This document shows positions 19,604 to 33,147 of a stretch of 64,000 nucleotides of DNA, piece by piece. A model generated the notes under the pieces. That model did not search any database. It was not told where the DNA came from and saw only the letters and a program-made list of their open reading frames with translations. A program made the translations under genes and the position numbers. Within the stretch, counting starts at the first letter, position 1, and every line of letters begins with the position of its first letter. The DNA comes from Oceanicoccus sp. KOV_DT_Chl (GTDB lineage: Bacteria; Pseudomonadota; Gammaproteobacteria; Pseudomonadales; Dasaniaceae), in contig NZ_FQLF01000001.1 of the NCBI RefSeq assembly GCF_900120175.1, positions 682,001-746,000 on the forward strand. Reading direction: 5' to 3'.

Positions 19604-20767
19604 CTAATTATCCAGAAACTTTTTAATCTCTTCAGCCTGAGCTAAGCCATCCCTATAGCCAAGATCAATTAAGTGCTTACAAAAATCCGGTGTAAATAAT
19701 AAATAGCTGGCAATATTGACGCCGCCATTATTTGTGCCGCCGCTCACTTTTAAGAATGTACGAATACTACGGGGCAGGCTGCTGATATGTTCATCTGCGA
19801 GGGTGTCAATATCTTCGGAGGGTGAAATAATATGGAAATCGATTGGTTTTAACGTTCTGCCTTCCTGATTAGTGATTTCAGCTGAACTGAGTTCTAGCAG
19901 GCGGTTCATCTGCTCCAATAATTCGATATCGGTTTCCAGGCTATCAATAAAGGCGCTGTTTAATAAATGGCCGATAACTTGTCCAAATGCAGGGGAGTGA
20001 ATTCGGCTGTGTGGTTTTTGATATTCTTTTTTGTGGCCACTGGCACTGATAATCAATACTTTGTCGGCACCTAAATGCAAAGCAGGGCTGATTGGCGTTA
20101 GTTGCCGCAGTGCTCCGTCACCGTAGTAGTTGCGGCCGATACGTTGTGGTGGAAAAATTGTCGGGATGGCAGTTGACGCCAGCAAATGCCTTAGTTGTAA
20201 CGGCGTTGGAATACCTTGGCGCCGCCAACGATGCCAGTCGGCTTTACCTGGCCCGCCTTGGAAAAAGGTCACCGACACGCGCTCGGTGTAGTTCATAGCG
20301 GTGACGCTGACCGCGGTTATTTTTTTGTTTTGCAGGTTGCGACCAATCCCGGAAAAATCTATCTTTTCCCTTAACAGTTGCTTCAGGGGAACATTGTCCA
20401 GTAACGCGACTGGCCGGCCTACAGCAATTCCCGAATTAAAAATAGATAGTAATAAGCGTCTGGCATTGCGCAGGATTCCAATCCAGTCGCTGCGATAAAT
20501 TTTGTCGGTATTTAGATCAAGCCAAAGTTTTTCCAGGGCAGCACAGGAGTGTTTGAATTCATTTTCATTGCTAGCCAAGGCGACGGCATTCAGCGCTCCC
20601 GCAGAAGTACCGCAGAGGATGGGAAAAGGGTGGGGATCATCTGTAATAGTGGCCAGTGCCTTAAGTACGCCGACCTGATAGGCGGCGCGGGCACCACCGC
20701 CTGGTAAAATCAATGCGGTCTGGCTGTTGTTATCCAGTGTTGTAGTCTCTTCCAATGGGAATCTCAA
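19604..20767 (-). CDS. Patatin-like phospholipase
   Basis: This is a serine lipid acyl hydrolase of the patatin family. It shows the oxyanion motif PGGGARAAYQVGVLKAL, the nucleophile elbow CGTSAGALNAVALA (G-x-S-x-G, about residue 55) and the catalytic aspartate in YGDGALRQLTPISP. The 387-residue length and TPISPALHLGADKVLIIS match bacterial patatins of unknown specificity. No ATG is available at the N-terminus; the start is probably TTG at 20767 or 20755. It has no signal peptide, so it is likely cytoplasmic or membrane-associated. Confidence 0.85.
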   Translation of the reverse strand: MRFPLEETTTLDNNSQTALILPGGGARAAYQVGVLKALATITDDPHPFPILCGTSAGALNAVALASNENEFKHSCAALEKLWLDLNTDKIYRSDWIGILRNARRLLLSIFNSGIAVGRPVALLDNVPLKQLLREKIDFSGIGRNLQNKKITAVSVTAMNYTERVSVTFFQGGPGKADWHRWRRQGIPTPLQLRHLLASTAIPTIFPPQRIGRNYYGDGALRQLTPISPALHLGADKVLIISASGHKKEYQKPHSRIHSPAFGQVIGHLLNSAFIDSLETDIELLEQMNRLLELSSAEITNQEGRTLKPIDFHIISPSEDIDTLADEHISSLPRSIRTFLKVSGGTNNGGVNIASYLLFTPDFCKHLIDLGYRDGLAQAEEIKKFLDN

Positions 20768-20849
20768 GCCTTAGTGTTTTTCATTACTTGCAGTTTAACC
20801 CGATATTGCCTATTTTCCACCCATGTAATTTATTAAGTATTGGTCGCGT

Positions 20850-21170
20850 ATGGATAATTTGCGTTTTTATACATTGGAAAAATTCATTAATTTATATGAT
20901 GGCTATAGAAAGGTCTTTAAAATTGATCATTATAATTTGATATTGTTGCAGCTGGATGGTCAACGATATTTATTAGAAAGTACTTGCCCACATCGTGCTC
21001 ATCCGCTTTCCGAATCGGATATAAGTGGTGCTGAACTACGTTGCCCTCTGCATGGTTATAGATTCAATATCGCCAGTGGTGATTTGGTTCATGCTACTGA
21101 AGAGACTTGTCGAGGTCTTAAAAAGTATGAGTTGGTAGAACGTGAAACCGATATCGGCGTGATGCTTTAG
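20850..21170 (+). CDS. Rieske [2Fe-2S] ferredoxin-like protein
   Basis: This is a small soluble Rieske protein of 106 residues. The cluster ligands are C46-P-H48 and C65-PL-H68, in STCPHRAHPL and RCPLHGYRFN. It has no membrane anchor. Proteins of this type act as electron carriers for oxygenases or as stand-alone ferredoxins, and no oxygenase gene is adjacent. It is divergent from the patatin gene with an 82-base gap. Confidence 0.85.
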   Translation: MDNLRFYTLEKFINLYDGYRKVFKIDHYNLILLQLDGQRYLLESTCPHRAHPLSESDISGAELRCPLHGYRFNIASGDLVHATEETCRGLKKYELVERETDIGVML

Positions 21171-21245
21171 TCGTTAGCGTCGATCAATCATTGACAGGAC
21201 TGATTTTTATAAATAATTGATTGCGGCGGTTGCCGTAGGTTTTTG

Positions 21246-21869
21246 TCACTTCGTTGCTGGTTTGCGGGAGCTGCTGATAGTTAGCCATTGATTAATAGGG
21301 CCTTCAATTTGTTGTTGTTGTAGAGTAAATCGCCCATTAACCAAGGTTTGCCATTTAAAGTCTATGCTAACGTAATTTTGCGCGGAACGAATATTTAATG
21401 ATAGATACTCCTGTTGTACCGGTGCGGTTTCAACGGGTCTCCATAGCAGCGCCCCGTGATTGATTTTCTGTGTCTGTTGTTCCCGACGCATAATCATTGG
21501 TGTGTTTTCGACAAGGGTATATTGTTGTTGGGCGAGTGTGCGGGTATTCGTTGAATGGTTGGTTTGCTTGTCAGTGGCTGGTGGCTGGCTGCTGATTTCA
21601 ACATGGAAACGCCGGCTCGGTTGATCTACTTGTAACAGTAACTCTTGTATTTGGTTAACGACCCCTTGCTCGCCACGGATGATCAGTTTTCCACCTTCGG
21701 CTAGTAATTTAACGTCACCGGGGTAGATTTTTTGCAATGCTGAAGCTAGCTCGCTGGCGGGTTTGTAGCTTGGTTGGTAGATGTCGGTTACCGTATCGGC
21801 GGCTAATAGACCGGCCGTGAGCAAAAAAGCTATCACGATAACTAGCCTAGCCAAAAATATTTTAACCAT
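21246..21869 (-). CDS. Periplasmic protein with secretin N-type (NolW-like) domain
   Basis: The 207-residue product has a signal peptide (hydrophobic at about residues 5-23, cut after LLAAD) and then a short domain that resembles the secretin/NolW N-domain: ELASALQKIYPGDVKLLAEGGKL and LIIRGEQGVVNQIQELLLQVDQPSR. The remaining C-terminal part is beta-rich and not recognised. It is not a secretin itself, because the outer-membrane barrel is missing. It follows the GNAT gene with no gap and is probably co-transcribed. Confidence 0.72.
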   Translation of the reverse strand: MVKIFLARLVIVIAFLLTAGLLAADTVTDIYQPSYKPASELASALQKIYPGDVKLLAEGGKLIIRGEQGVVNQIQELLLQVDQPSRRFHVEISSQPPATDKQTNHSTNTRTLAQQQYTLVENTPMIMRREQQTQKINHGALLWRPVETAPVQQEYLSLNIRSAQNYVSIDFKWQTLVNGRFTLQQQQIEGPINQWLTISSSRKPATK

Positions 21870-22781
21870 TCAGATCTCCAGTAGCCGCAAGTTTTTATCC
21901 TCGCTGGCTCGTTGCCATAGATCATCAAACCAAACAATATGGTTGTTGGTCACGGGTTTGTTGTTGTAATTGCCCCAGCATTTTTCAGGTTCTTTAATTG
22001 ATTGGCTGATCATTGCATACAGATCAGCAATAATCAGGTTGTTTTTAATGTCATGGGGTGCAGCATTGGTGCGTCGCAGCAAAATGTTACTCGACAACCG
22101 GCGATGTAAGTTGAGGAGGCGATGACCACGGCGGCTGATATTGTGACTATCAACGATTAAAATCCTTATTTCAGAGTAGCGGCTTTTCCGCGCCAGCGCT
22201 GAAATACAATCGGCCATTGCATCAGTGTCAAAGGTTTTAGGATCCAGATCGTAGGAGAGTATGCGCAGGTATTTACTACATTGCTGAATCAGTTGAAGCG
22301 CCTCGGCGGGGTGGTTGTTAATAGCAAAGTTGCCACCATGTAATCCTAACAGCCGGTGTTCAGCGATTTGTTTACGCATGGAAAGATGCGGTATGCCGGC
22401 GTCTAAAAATTCCTCACCGTAAGTGGTAAATCCTTCTCGCTGATAAAAATCAATCGCATGGGTTTGGGCGTATAAATACACTTCATAGTATTGATTTATT
22501 CGAGCCTGTTGCAGTGCTGACTGGAGCAGTAGTCGGCCGATACCCTGCTGGCGGTAGTTTGGCAATACTGCCATGCGCCCGATGTGGCCATCGCCTAGCA
22601 TTCGGCATGTGCCTATGGCTTTTTCATTATCCATCGCCAGCCAGTGCGAGGCGGTGGTGTCATGTTCGTCCCATTCAAGTTCTATTGGGACGTTTTGTTC
22701 CTGAATGAAAACAGTATCCCTTACTGCGCGGAGTAAATCCCGGTCTTGTTCCCAGTCAGCGGCTCTAATCGCAATGCTCAT
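21870..22781 (-). CDS. GNAT acetyltransferase with C-terminal extension
   Basis: Residues 1-140 form a GNAT N-acetyltransferase domain; the acetyl-CoA loop is seen in RMAVLPNYRQQGIGRLLLQSAL (R/QxxGxG/A) and it continues in YAQTHAIDFYQREGFTTYGEEF. Residues 150-303 are an extra domain with LRILSYDLDPKTFD and SRYSEIRILIVDS, similar to the phospholipase-D-like extension found on such proteins in Pseudomonas relatives; no HKD motif is seen. Its substrate is unknown. The start codon lies 17 bases inside the end of roxA, so the two are translationally coupled. Confidence 0.82.
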   Translation of the reverse strand: MSIAIRAADWEQDRDLLRAVRDTVFIQEQNVPIELEWDEHDTTASHWLAMDNEKAIGTCRMLGDGHIGRMAVLPNYRQQGIGRLLLQSALQQARINQYYEVYLYAQTHAIDFYQREGFTTYGEEFLDAGIPHLSMRKQIAEHRLLGLHGGNFAINNHPAEALQLIQQCSKYLRILSYDLDPKTFDTDAMADCISALARKSRYSEIRILIVDSHNISRRGHRLLNLHRRLSSNILLRRTNAAPHDIKNNLIIADLYAMISQSIKEPEKCWGNYNNKPVTNNHIVWFDDLWQRASEDKNLRLLEI

Positions 22782-23931
22782 CGTCGAAATATACTATCCC
22801 TTGATTAAATAAATCTACTAACAGGTTAAGACTTTGCGGGTCACTTAGCAACGGTTGCATATGGCTAAATATCAAGGGTTGGTGGTCGGCGAGAACTTCA
22901 ATTAACTGTGCAGATGCGGCGCCCTCGGCACTATAGGTTTCACCGTTTATGTAGAGCTGGTGCGTTCCGTTTTGCTGGCTGTAGGCAAAGCGAGCAGCGG
23001 GGTTGCGCAGCAGAATATTCTGTTGCTCAAAGCATTGTAAAAAATCGGTATGGCTTAAGGCCTGATTTTCAAACAGTGATTGTTCTTCCGGATATTTTTC
23101 CTGCGTCATATAGCGGCCAAACCAATCCACAATTTCAGCGCGGTTCGTTAGCATTAAGTTTAGGATAGTTTGTACGCGATCAATGGCTTGTTCGGTAATC
23201 TCGCCGCTATGGGTTTGCGGCGTTAGTTTGGCATCGCTGTAACGTTGTTCAGCGGTCATGTCCGTAATTTTTTCATCACAAAAATCAGATAACAATTCAG
23301 CATGGCTGGGAGCACGAAACCCGATAGAGTAAGTCATGCAGTCATTATCATTAGCAATACCCCAGTGGCCATAGCCGGGTGGAATATAAAGCATGTCGCC
23401 CGGCTGCAATAATAATTCTTGTTGGGTATTAAAATCGTCTACTAGTTGCAGCGCGTTGTTGTCTTGCAGCGGCGTTTTTGAGTCATATTGTGGACCGATT
23501 AGCCAGCGTCTTGACCCAGCGCCTTGCAAAAGAAAAACATCGTAGTTATCAAAATGCGGGCCGACCGATCCCCCACGCGTCGCATAACTCACCATTACGT
23601 CATCGATACGCCAGCTTGGAATAAAGCGGAAATGGTTGAGTAGTTCCGCAACTTCGGGTACCCAGTGATCGACAGCTTGCACTAATAAGGTCCAAGGACC
23701 GTCGCCAAATTGTTGAAAGTCAGATTCAGCAAATGGGCCGTGATGCAATTGCCATTGATTGTCTGTGGCAGTCACTATGCGCGATTCTATTTCTTCTTCA
23801 CAAGCTAGTCCTGCTAATTCATCAGCACTTACGGGGTTGCTAAAATCAGGGAAGGCTTGCTTGATCAGCAGTGGCTTTTGTTGCCATTTGTTGGCAAGAA
23901 ACTGTTCGATATTAAAATTTTGAATAGGCAT
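22765..23931 (-). CDS. roxA: Ribosomal protein L16 arginine hydroxylase (RoxA/YcfD family)
   Basis: This is a JmjC/cupin 2-oxoglutarate oxygenase that, in E. coli, hydroxylates an arginine of ribosomal protein L16. It has the family N-terminus (LANKWQQKPLLIKQAF) and the iron-binding HxD in GPHFDNYDVFLLQ; the distal histidine lies in LYIPPGYGHWG. The C-terminal domain follows to 388 residues, normal for the family. ATG 23931 (MPIQNFN) was chosen; a longer frame to 23973 would run across the purB terminator. The gene is coupled to the downstream GNAT gene. Confidence 0.9.
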   Translation of the reverse strand: MPIQNFNIEQFLANKWQQKPLLIKQAFPDFSNPVSADELAGLACEEEIESRIVTATDNQWQLHHGPFAESDFQQFGDGPWTLLVQAVDHWVPEVAELLNHFRFIPSWRIDDVMVSYATRGGSVGPHFDNYDVFLLQGAGSRRWLIGPQYDSKTPLQDNNALQLVDDFNTQQELLLQPGDMLYIPPGYGHWGIANDNDCMTYSIGFRAPSHAELLSDFCDEKITDMTAEQRYSDAKLTPQTHSGEITEQAIDRVQTILNLMLTNRAEIVDWFGRYMTQEKYPEEQSLFENQALSHTDFLQCFEQQNILLRNPAARFAYSQQNGTHQLYINGETYSAEGAASAQLIEVLADHQPLIFSHMQPLLSDPQSLNLLVDLFNQGIVYFDDEHCD

Positions 23932-23955
23932 GGGGTGTATTGAATAGTGACCAGA

Positions 23956-23982
23956 TAAAAAGAAGCCCCGCAATGCGAGGCT
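23956..23982 (-). terminator. Rho-independent terminator after purB
   Basis: On the minus strand AGCCTCGC, ATT and GCGGGGCT form an eight-pair hairpin (one T-G pair) followed by TCTTTTT. It sits between the purB stop and the roxA start. Confidence 0.8.
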
Positions 23983-23989
23983 TGATCAG

Positions 23990-25363
<1,374 letters not shown>

Positions 25364-25465
25364 CTAGGTAATCGATGGTAATAAAAAATCGGGTTGTCGA
25401 AAGGGCGCTAATCATACAGCAACTGTGTGCTGATTTCAGGTAGTGTGGGCCAACTTCAGCCCAGT

Positions 25466-26092
25466 TTATAGTGAATCAAGTAACTCTCTGGCGGTTGTGA
25501 TTAAACGCTGTCTGCTGAGTATTAAATGCCAGCGCTTGCCACCACTCTGCCGCCATAACACCGAGCCACGAATTCCCGCCAGCAGTAAAGCGCGGATGTT
25601 GTTGGCATTGGTAGTATTTTGTAGCTGTTGGGCACTCCCGCTTATTTGAATACGGAACTTAAAGGTACTGAGAGTATCCTGATAAATGGCGGCTATATTG
25701 GCGGTGGTTGAGTTGATGTTGTCACTGAAGTGCTCGGCTTTAAGGGCGGTATGCTCCAGTCGGCTGCGGATTATTTGCAGTAGCTCACTTTTGGCGGAAA
25801 GCTTTTTTTCCAGATAGAGCATACCCATTGTATAGCGCACCACCGTACGGTATTCGTTACGGCTATTGCCGCCGAGAATGTCGCTGAGCAGTTGCAGGCC
25901 TAATTTAACCCCGTGCACGCCGCTGTATACGTCAGCAGCATTGTCCGGGTCAAATTGGAATAGACTGTTAATTGAGGGGTTAAAGCTTTCAGCGGCAGCA
26001 TTCCCTGTACGCGCAATTTGATCCACCAAATAGGCACTTTGTAATACACCCGCTAAAGCGATGGTTTGAGAGATAGTCGCGCTATTGTTCAA
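25466..26092 (-). CDS. hflD: High frequency lysogenization protein HflD homologue
   Basis: This is a small helical, membrane-associated protein that in E. coli modulates lambda CII stability; its normal cellular role is unclear. The 208-residue length and the opening [22 protein letters not shown] are typical, as are [18 protein letters not shown] and the later [13 protein letters not shown]. The start overlaps the mnmA stop (ATGA type), the conserved mnmA-hflD-purB arrangement. Confidence 0.93.
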   Translation of the reverse strand: MNNSATISQTIALAGVLQSAYLVDQIARTGNAAAESFNPSINSLFQFDPDNAADVYSGVHGVKLGLQLLSDILGGNSRNEYRTVVRYTMGMLYLEKKLSAKSELLQIIRSRLEHTALKAEHFSDNINSTTANIAAIYQDTLSTFKFRIQISGSAQQLQNTTNANNIRALLLAGIRGSVLWRQSGGKRWHLILSRQRLITTARELLDSL

Positions 26093-27204
26093 ATGGTTAC
26101 CGTAGTTGAAAGGTTGTAGGCTTTTTCGATGACGCCACCGCCGAGGCAGCAGTCATCAACGTAGAGTACCACTGACTGGCCTGGGGTAATGGCACGTTGG
26201 GCCTGTTGAAAAACGATTTGATAGCCGCTGTCAGTGGCTCGTACCTGGCAGCGTTGGTCGGCTTGGCGATAGCGAACTTTGGCCATGCATTCAAACGGAA
26301 GCTCAGGCCCGTTGCCGTCAATCCAGTGTATTTGGCTAGCGTTGAGTGCTTGTTTAAAGAGGCGAGGGTGCTGGCTGCCCTGAGCGATAATTAGTACATT
26401 TCGTTCCAGGTCTTTGTCTACTACGTACCACGGCTCTTCGCTGGCCCCTTTGACGCCGCCAATCCCCAGTCCTTGCCGCTGCCCTATCGTGTGGTACATC
26501 AAGCCGCTGTGTTCACCCATGGCATTGCCCTCAACATCTTCGATATTACCTGGTTGTGCAGGTAAGTATTGCTGGAGGAAATCTTTGAATCTGCGCTCAC
26601 CAATAAAGCAGATACCTGTGCTGTCTTTTTTGTTATGGGTAATTAAGCCATGTTCTTCAGCCAGACGGCGAACTTCCGGTTTTTCCAGTTCGCCAACGGG
26701 AAATAAAGTTTTGGCAATTTCATGACCGCCCACGGCATGGAGGAAGTAACTTTGGTCTTTGTTACAGTCCAGCCCCTTAATTAACTGTGCAGTTTCGCCA
26801 TGGCCCCGCTTGCGGGTGTAGTGGCCGGTGGCAATATAATCAGCACCAAGCGTTAACGCATAATCGAGAAACGCTTTAAATTTTATTTCGCGATTGCACA
26901 GAATGTCAGGATTGGGTGTGCGACCAGCTTTATACTCTTGCAGAAAATGTTCAAAAACATTATCCCAATATTCGGCTGCGAAATTAGCGGTGTGTAAAGG
27001 GATGCCAAGCTTGTCCGAAACCGATTGGGCGTCAGCCAGATCGTCTTTGGCGGTGCAGTATTCGGTGCCATCATCCTCGTCCCAATTCTTCATAAATAAG
27101 CCTTCCACCTGATAGCCCTGTTGTTGTAACAGCAGGGCGGATACGGAAGAGTCGACCCCGCCGGACATACCGACGATGACTTTGATTGGTTTGGGGTGGG
27201 TCAT
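26089..27204 (-). CDS. mnmA: tRNA-specific 2-thiouridylase MnmA
   Basis: MnmA makes 2-thiouridine at the wobble base of Lys, Glu and Gln tRNAs. It has the PP-loop motif [16 protein letters not shown] at the N-terminus, [12 protein letters not shown] with the first catalytic cysteine, ATGHYTR, and [17 protein letters not shown] with the second catalytic cysteine. The 371-residue length is normal. It is upstream of and overlaps hflD. Confidence 0.97.
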   Translation of the reverse strand: MTHPKPIKVIVGMSGGVDSSVSALLLQQQGYQVEGLFMKNWDEDDGTEYCTAKDDLADAQSVSDKLGIPLHTANFAAEYWDNVFEHFLQEYKAGRTPNPDILCNREIKFKAFLDYALTLGADYIATGHYTRKRGHGETAQLIKGLDCNKDQSYFLHAVGGHEIAKTLFPVGELEKPEVRRLAEEHGLITHNKKDSTGICFIGERRFKDFLQQYLPAQPGNIEDVEGNAMGEHSGLMYHTIGQRQGLGIGGVKGASEEPWYVVDKDLERNVLIIAQGSQHPRLFKQALNASQIHWIDGNGPELPFECMAKVRYRQADQRCQVRATDSGYQIVFQQAQRAITPGQSVVLYVDDCCLGGGVIEKAYNLSTTVTI

Positions 27205-27244
27205 ATTTTAGTCTAAAGGGTTATGGTGGGTGATGATGGCGGTT

Positions 27245-27685
27245 TTAATCGTACACTAAATCCAGTGGGTAGCGGTGCCCAGCCAGGTATTGTTCAATAG
27301 TGCGGATAACCATCGGCGAGCGCATTCTATCCGCCACGGCTAATACTTCTTCGTAACTCATCCATACTGCCTGTTGAATCCCCTCATCTAGTGGCTGCTG
27401 AGCATCATGAGCCACAGCTTTGGCGTGAAATGTGGTGCGATGGTAAGTTGTATCATTATGGGGTGAGGTATACAAACCTACTCCCACAACCCCTATTAGC
27501 TCTACAGTCCAGCCAGTTTCTTCCATGGTTTCACGGATGGCTGCTTGCGCCAGGGTTTCGTTCGGATCCAGATGCCCCGCAGGTTGGTTAAAAACCAGTT
27601 CGTTATTACACAGTTCTTCTACCAATAGAAATTTACCGTCTTGTTCCACGATGGTCGCAACGGTGACGTGTGGCTGCCATTCCAT
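27245..27685 (-). CDS. nudJ: Nudix hydrolase, NudJ-like
   Basis: The Nudix box is complete: GHLDPNETLAQAAIRETMEETG fits Gx5Ex7REUxEExGU (here AxRETMEETGW). NudJ is a phosphatase of thiamine-pyrophosphate-type and nucleotide substrates in E. coli. The opening WQPHVTVATIVEQDGKFLLVEE and its position directly upstream of mnmA are typical of NudJ. 146 residues. Confidence 0.88.
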   Translation of the reverse strand: MEWQPHVTVATIVEQDGKFLLVEELCNNELVFNQPAGHLDPNETLAQAAIRETMEETGWTVELIGVVGVGLYTSPHNDTTYHRTTFHAKAVAHDAQQPLDEGIQQAVWMSYEEVLAVADRMRSPMVIRTIEQYLAGHRYPLDLVYD

Positions 27686-27725
27686 TTATCAATCCCAAAA
27701 ATAATTCTTGTCTAAAAATCGGCGA

Positions 27726-28340
27726 TTATAGCTTTCCATGGCGCTTAGGTGTACGTTTTCGCGGTTTAAAATGTTTGTTTGGTAGTTTTTTACTGGATGA
27801 GTGGAGATTGTGTTCAGCAAATTGGCCCGGTGCTAGTTGCTGAATATGCCAGTCACCAATGCGAGCACGAATAAGTCTAAGGGTAGGAAAGCCTATAGCT
27901 GCAGTCATTCGCCTTACTTGTCTATTGCGACCCTCGGTAATGGTGAGTTCAAGCCAGCAGGTAGGAATAGTGGCGCGCGCTCTAACCGGTGGGGTGCGGG
28001 GCCATAGGAGTGGTGGCTCAATTATCCTTACCTGTGCAGGGCGGCAGGGTCCGTCCTTGAGTATGATGCCCGTGGTTAAGGGCTTAAGTTGGATTGTGCT
28101 GGGAATCCCTTCAACTTGAACCCAATACGTTTTCGACATCTTGGTATTGGGGTGACTAATTTGGTGCTGTAGTTGCCCATCATCGGTTAATAGCACCAGG
28201 CCTTCAGAGTCATAATCCAGCCGGCCAGCGGGGTATACGCCTTTTAGATCGATGAAATCTGCGAGAGTAGGGCGGCCTTCTTTATCAGTAAATTGACATA
28301 GCACATTGAAAGGCTTGTTAAGCAGAATAATTTTGGCCAT
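27726..28340 (-). CDS. rluE: 23S rRNA pseudouridine synthase RluE
   Basis: RluE makes the pseudouridine at 2457 (E. coli numbering) of 23S rRNA. The catalytic motif is GRLDYDSEGLVLLTDDG with the aspartate after R-L; other family segments are LNKPFNVLCQFTD, TKMSKTYWVQVEG and ITEGRNRQVRRMTAAIGFPTLRLIR. It lacks an S4 domain, as RluE does. The basic tail (KHFKPRKRTPKRHGK) is unremarkable. It lies upstream of nudJ and divergent from idh. Confidence 0.92.
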   Translation of the reverse strand: MAKIILLNKPFNVLCQFTDKEGRPTLADFIDLKGVYPAGRLDYDSEGLVLLTDDGQLQHQISHPNTKMSKTYWVQVEGIPSTIQLKPLTTGIILKDGPCRPAQVRIIEPPLLWPRTPPVRARATIPTCWLELTITEGRNRQVRRMTAAIGFPTLRLIRARIGDWHIQQLAPGQFAEHNLHSSSKKLPNKHFKPRKRTPKRHGKL

Positions 28341-28342
28341 AA

Positions 28343-30772
<2,430 letters not shown>

Positions 30773-30807
30773 GCCATGTTTTTCAGTTAGCTGTTGATCC
30801 ATGATTT

Positions 30808-30837
30808 AAAAGGGCTATCATTTGATAGCCCTTTTTT
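30808..30837 (+). terminator. Rho-independent terminator after idh
   Basis: AGGGCTATCA and TGATAGCCCT (30811-30820 and 30823-30832) pair perfectly around TT and are followed by TTTTTT. This separates idh from icd, so the two isocitrate dehydrogenases are separate transcription units. Confidence 0.92.
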
Positions 30838-30915
30838 GTGTGCGCTGGTTGGGCTTGGATGAATTCAATGTGTCGCCGCTGTGCCACGTAAGTTATTTTT
30901 GAAACGGAGTAAGTT

Positions 30916-32175
30916 ATGGCTTATCAATACATTAAGGTTCCTGCTGAAGGTGAAATGATTACAGTGAATAGTGACTTTTCGCTGAATGTCCCGGCACAGC
31001 CCATTATTCCCTTTATCGAAGGTGACGGCATTGGTGTAGATATCACCCCGGTAATGGTTAAGGTAGTGGATGCTGCTGTGAATAAGGCCTATGGTGACAG
31101 TAAAAAAATCAGCTGGATGGAAATCTACACGGGTGAAAAAGCAGCGGAAATGTACGACGGTGATTGGTTTCCCGCCGAAACGCTGGATGCAATTAAGGAA
31201 TATTCCGTAGCGATTAAGGGGCCGCTAACCACTCCCGTTGGCGGTGGTTTTAGGTCGCTTAATGTGGCGCTGCGTCAGGAGCTGGATTTGTACACGTGTC
31301 TTCGCCCCGTGCGCTGGTTTGAGGGTGTACCATCACCGGTTAAAGAGCCCGCTAAAACTAATATGGTGATCTTTCGGGAAAATTCGGAAGATATTTATGC
31401 TGGTATTGAGTGGCGTGCAGACACTCCTGAAGCTAAAAAAGTTATTCAGTTCCTGCAAAGCGAAATGGGTGTGTCGAAAATCCGCTTTCCTGATAACTGT
31501 GGTATTGGCATTAAGCCAGTATCAAAAGCTGGCACCGAACGCCTGGTAAGAAAGGCCATACAATACGCAATCGATCAAGATTTACCTTCAGTGACGTTGG
31601 TGCACAAGGGTAATATCATGAAGTTTACGGAAGGCGCCTTTAAGGATTGGGGGTATGAATTGGCCGAGCGGGAATTTGGCGCCTCATTGCTTAATGGCGG
31701 TCCATGGATGACGCTTAAAAACCCGGTGACGGGTAATGATATTGTGATTAAAGATGTGATTGCCGATGCCATGTTGCAGCAAGTGCTGCTTCGCCCTGAC
31801 GAGTACAGCGTGATCGCGACCCTTAATTTAAACGGGGATTACCTGTCTGATGCTTTGGCTGCTCAGGTAGGGGGGATTGGTATAGCGCCAGGAGCCAACC
31901 TAAGCGATAACATTGCATTGTTTGAAGCGACACACGGTACTGCGCCAAAATACGCGGGCTTGGATAAGGTAAACCCAGGTTCGTTGATATTGTCTGCAGA
32001 AATGATGTTACGGCATCTAGGCTGGAGTGAGGCGGCAGATTTGATAATTGATGGGATGAACGGAGCTATTCAGGCGAAAACCGTAACTTACGATTTTGAA
32101 CGCCTGATGGATGGTGCCACTTTGCTAAAGTGCTCGGAGTTCGGTGATGCCATAATTGCCAAAATGCAGGCATAG
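30916..32175 (+). CDS. icd: Isocitrate dehydrogenase, NADP-dependent, dimeric type
   Basis: This is an E. coli Icd-type enzyme of 419 residues. Its substrate loop [23 protein letters not shown] contains the serine that is phosphorylated by AceK in E. coli. It also has [14 protein letters not shown], the catalytic lysine in [14 protein letters not shown], and the cofactor region [11 protein letters not shown]-x-x-K-V-NPGS, with the lysine and tyrosine pattern of NADP enzymes. It has its own ribosome site and lies 78 bases after the idh terminator. Confidence 0.97.
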   Translation: MAYQYIKVPAEGEMITVNSDFSLNVPAQPIIPFIEGDGIGVDITPVMVKVVDAAVNKAYGDSKKISWMEIYTGEKAAEMYDGDWFPAETLDAIKEYSVAIKGPLTTPVGGGFRSLNVALRQELDLYTCLRPVRWFEGVPSPVKEPAKTNMVIFRENSEDIYAGIEWRADTPEAKKVIQFLQSEMGVSKIRFPDNCGIGIKPVSKAGTERLVRKAIQYAIDQDLPSVTLVHKGNIMKFTEGAFKDWGYELAEREFGASLLNGGPWMTLKNPVTGNDIVIKDVIADAMLQQVLLRPDEYSVIATLNLNGDYLSDALAAQVGGIGIAPGANLSDNIALFEATHGTAPKYAGLDKVNPGSLILSAEMMLRHLGWSEAADLIIDGMNGAIQAKTVTYDFERLMDGATLLKCSEFGDAIIAKMQA

Positions 32176-32271
32176 CACACACCTTCTCAGGTGATCCACT
32201 TTACTGCCATGGCGTATAAACTATGACGCTATGGTGGTAACACAGCCAGTGTAGTTATTATTGATGTTTTC

Positions 32272-32523
32272 TCAGCTGTTTTCTGTTGTAATCTGAGTAA
32301 CTTCAGCAACGCTTTCGGAATTAGCTGACTGAATGCCGGTAGCATGTAAACCTTTGGGCCCATTAATGGTATCAAAGGTAACAGTTTGACCCGCTTTCAG
32401 TGTTTTATAGCCATCCATATCAATTGAAGAGTAATGAGCGAATATATCAGCACCACCCCCTTCTGGAAGGATAAAACCGAATCCTTTAGCGTTGTTGAAC
32501 CACTTTACTATTCCGGTTTTCAT
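32272..32523 (-). CDS. cspD: Cold-shock-like protein, CspD-like
   Basis: A single cold-shock (S1-like) domain with both RNA-binding motifs: KWFNNAKGFGFI (RNP1) and DIFAHYSSI (RNP2). It has 83 residues, longer than CspA because of a C-terminal tail, as in CspD. Its place divergent from clpS-clpA is the conserved position of cspD, which in E. coli inhibits replication in stationary phase. No cold-shock-type long leader was resolved. Confidence 0.93.
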   Translation of the reverse strand: MKTGIVKWFNNAKGFGFILPEGGGADIFAHYSSIDMDGYKTLKAGQTVTFDTINGPKGLHATGIQSANSESVAEVTQITTENS

Positions 32524-32731
32524 AGTAGAGGTCCTTTTATTATTGCCCCCAATTGGGCATATTTACTACTTTTACGTCGCCTCAGAAGGCAAACGTCCCC
32601 TCGTTTGTTCAAAAGAACGTGACTTTTTTAACATTTTTTAACCAATAGTCAAGGGTTCTGGCTGAAATATAGTCAGAGAGGCTAAAATTTGAGTGACAAA
32701 CTTGGCAATTATTGGCGTTACAGGCAGGTAT

Positions 32732-33109
32732 ATGGGTAAACATCAAAATCTTCTACTAACATTAACCATGGCAGGGGATGAAGACCTTCCGCCGGATGAC
32801 GAGCGGGAGGGCGATGTTGCGGTAGCGGAATCGATTCCGCAGCTTAAGCCACCACCGCTGTACAAAGTAGTCTTACTTAACGATGACTATACTCCAATGG
32901 AGTTTGTGGTTGAGATTTTAGAGTCGTTCTTCCGGATGAATAGAGAGCAGGCGACTCAGGTGATGCTAACCGTACATACCCAAGGAAAGGGGGTGTGCGG
33001 TATTTTCACCAAAGATATTGCGGAAACTAAAGCGGCGCAAGTGAATCAATATGCTAGGGATTGTCAGCATCCCTTGTTGGCCGAGATAGAAGCTTCCGAA
33101 GATGAATAA
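32732..33109 (+). CDS. clpS: ClpS, adaptor for ClpAP in the N-degron pathway
   Basis: ClpS delivers proteins with destabilising N-terminal residues to ClpAP. The core is clear: [24 protein letters not shown] (with the N-degron-binding NDDxTPM), then [23 protein letters not shown], 125 residues from ATG 32732. The start is uncertain: GTG 32693 and ATG 32768 are also in frame. I chose 32732 because AGGCAGGT precedes it, while 32768 would give a more usual length (113 aa) but has no ribosome site. clpA follows 38 bases later. Confidence 0.93.
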   Translation: MGKHQNLLLTLTMAGDEDLPPDDEREGDVAVAESIPQLKPPPLYKVVLLNDDYTPMEFVVEILESFFRMNREQATQVMLTVHTQGKGVCGIFTKDIAETKAAQVNQYARDCQHPLLAEIEASEDE

Positions 33110-33147
33110 ACCAGCACAGCAGTTGGATCCAATAGCGGAGTATCAGT

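Noticed and set aside
32176-32271. Terminator between icd and cspD
   Set aside because: A partial stem (CCATGGCGT/ACGCTATGG-like) exists but lacks a T run on either strand.
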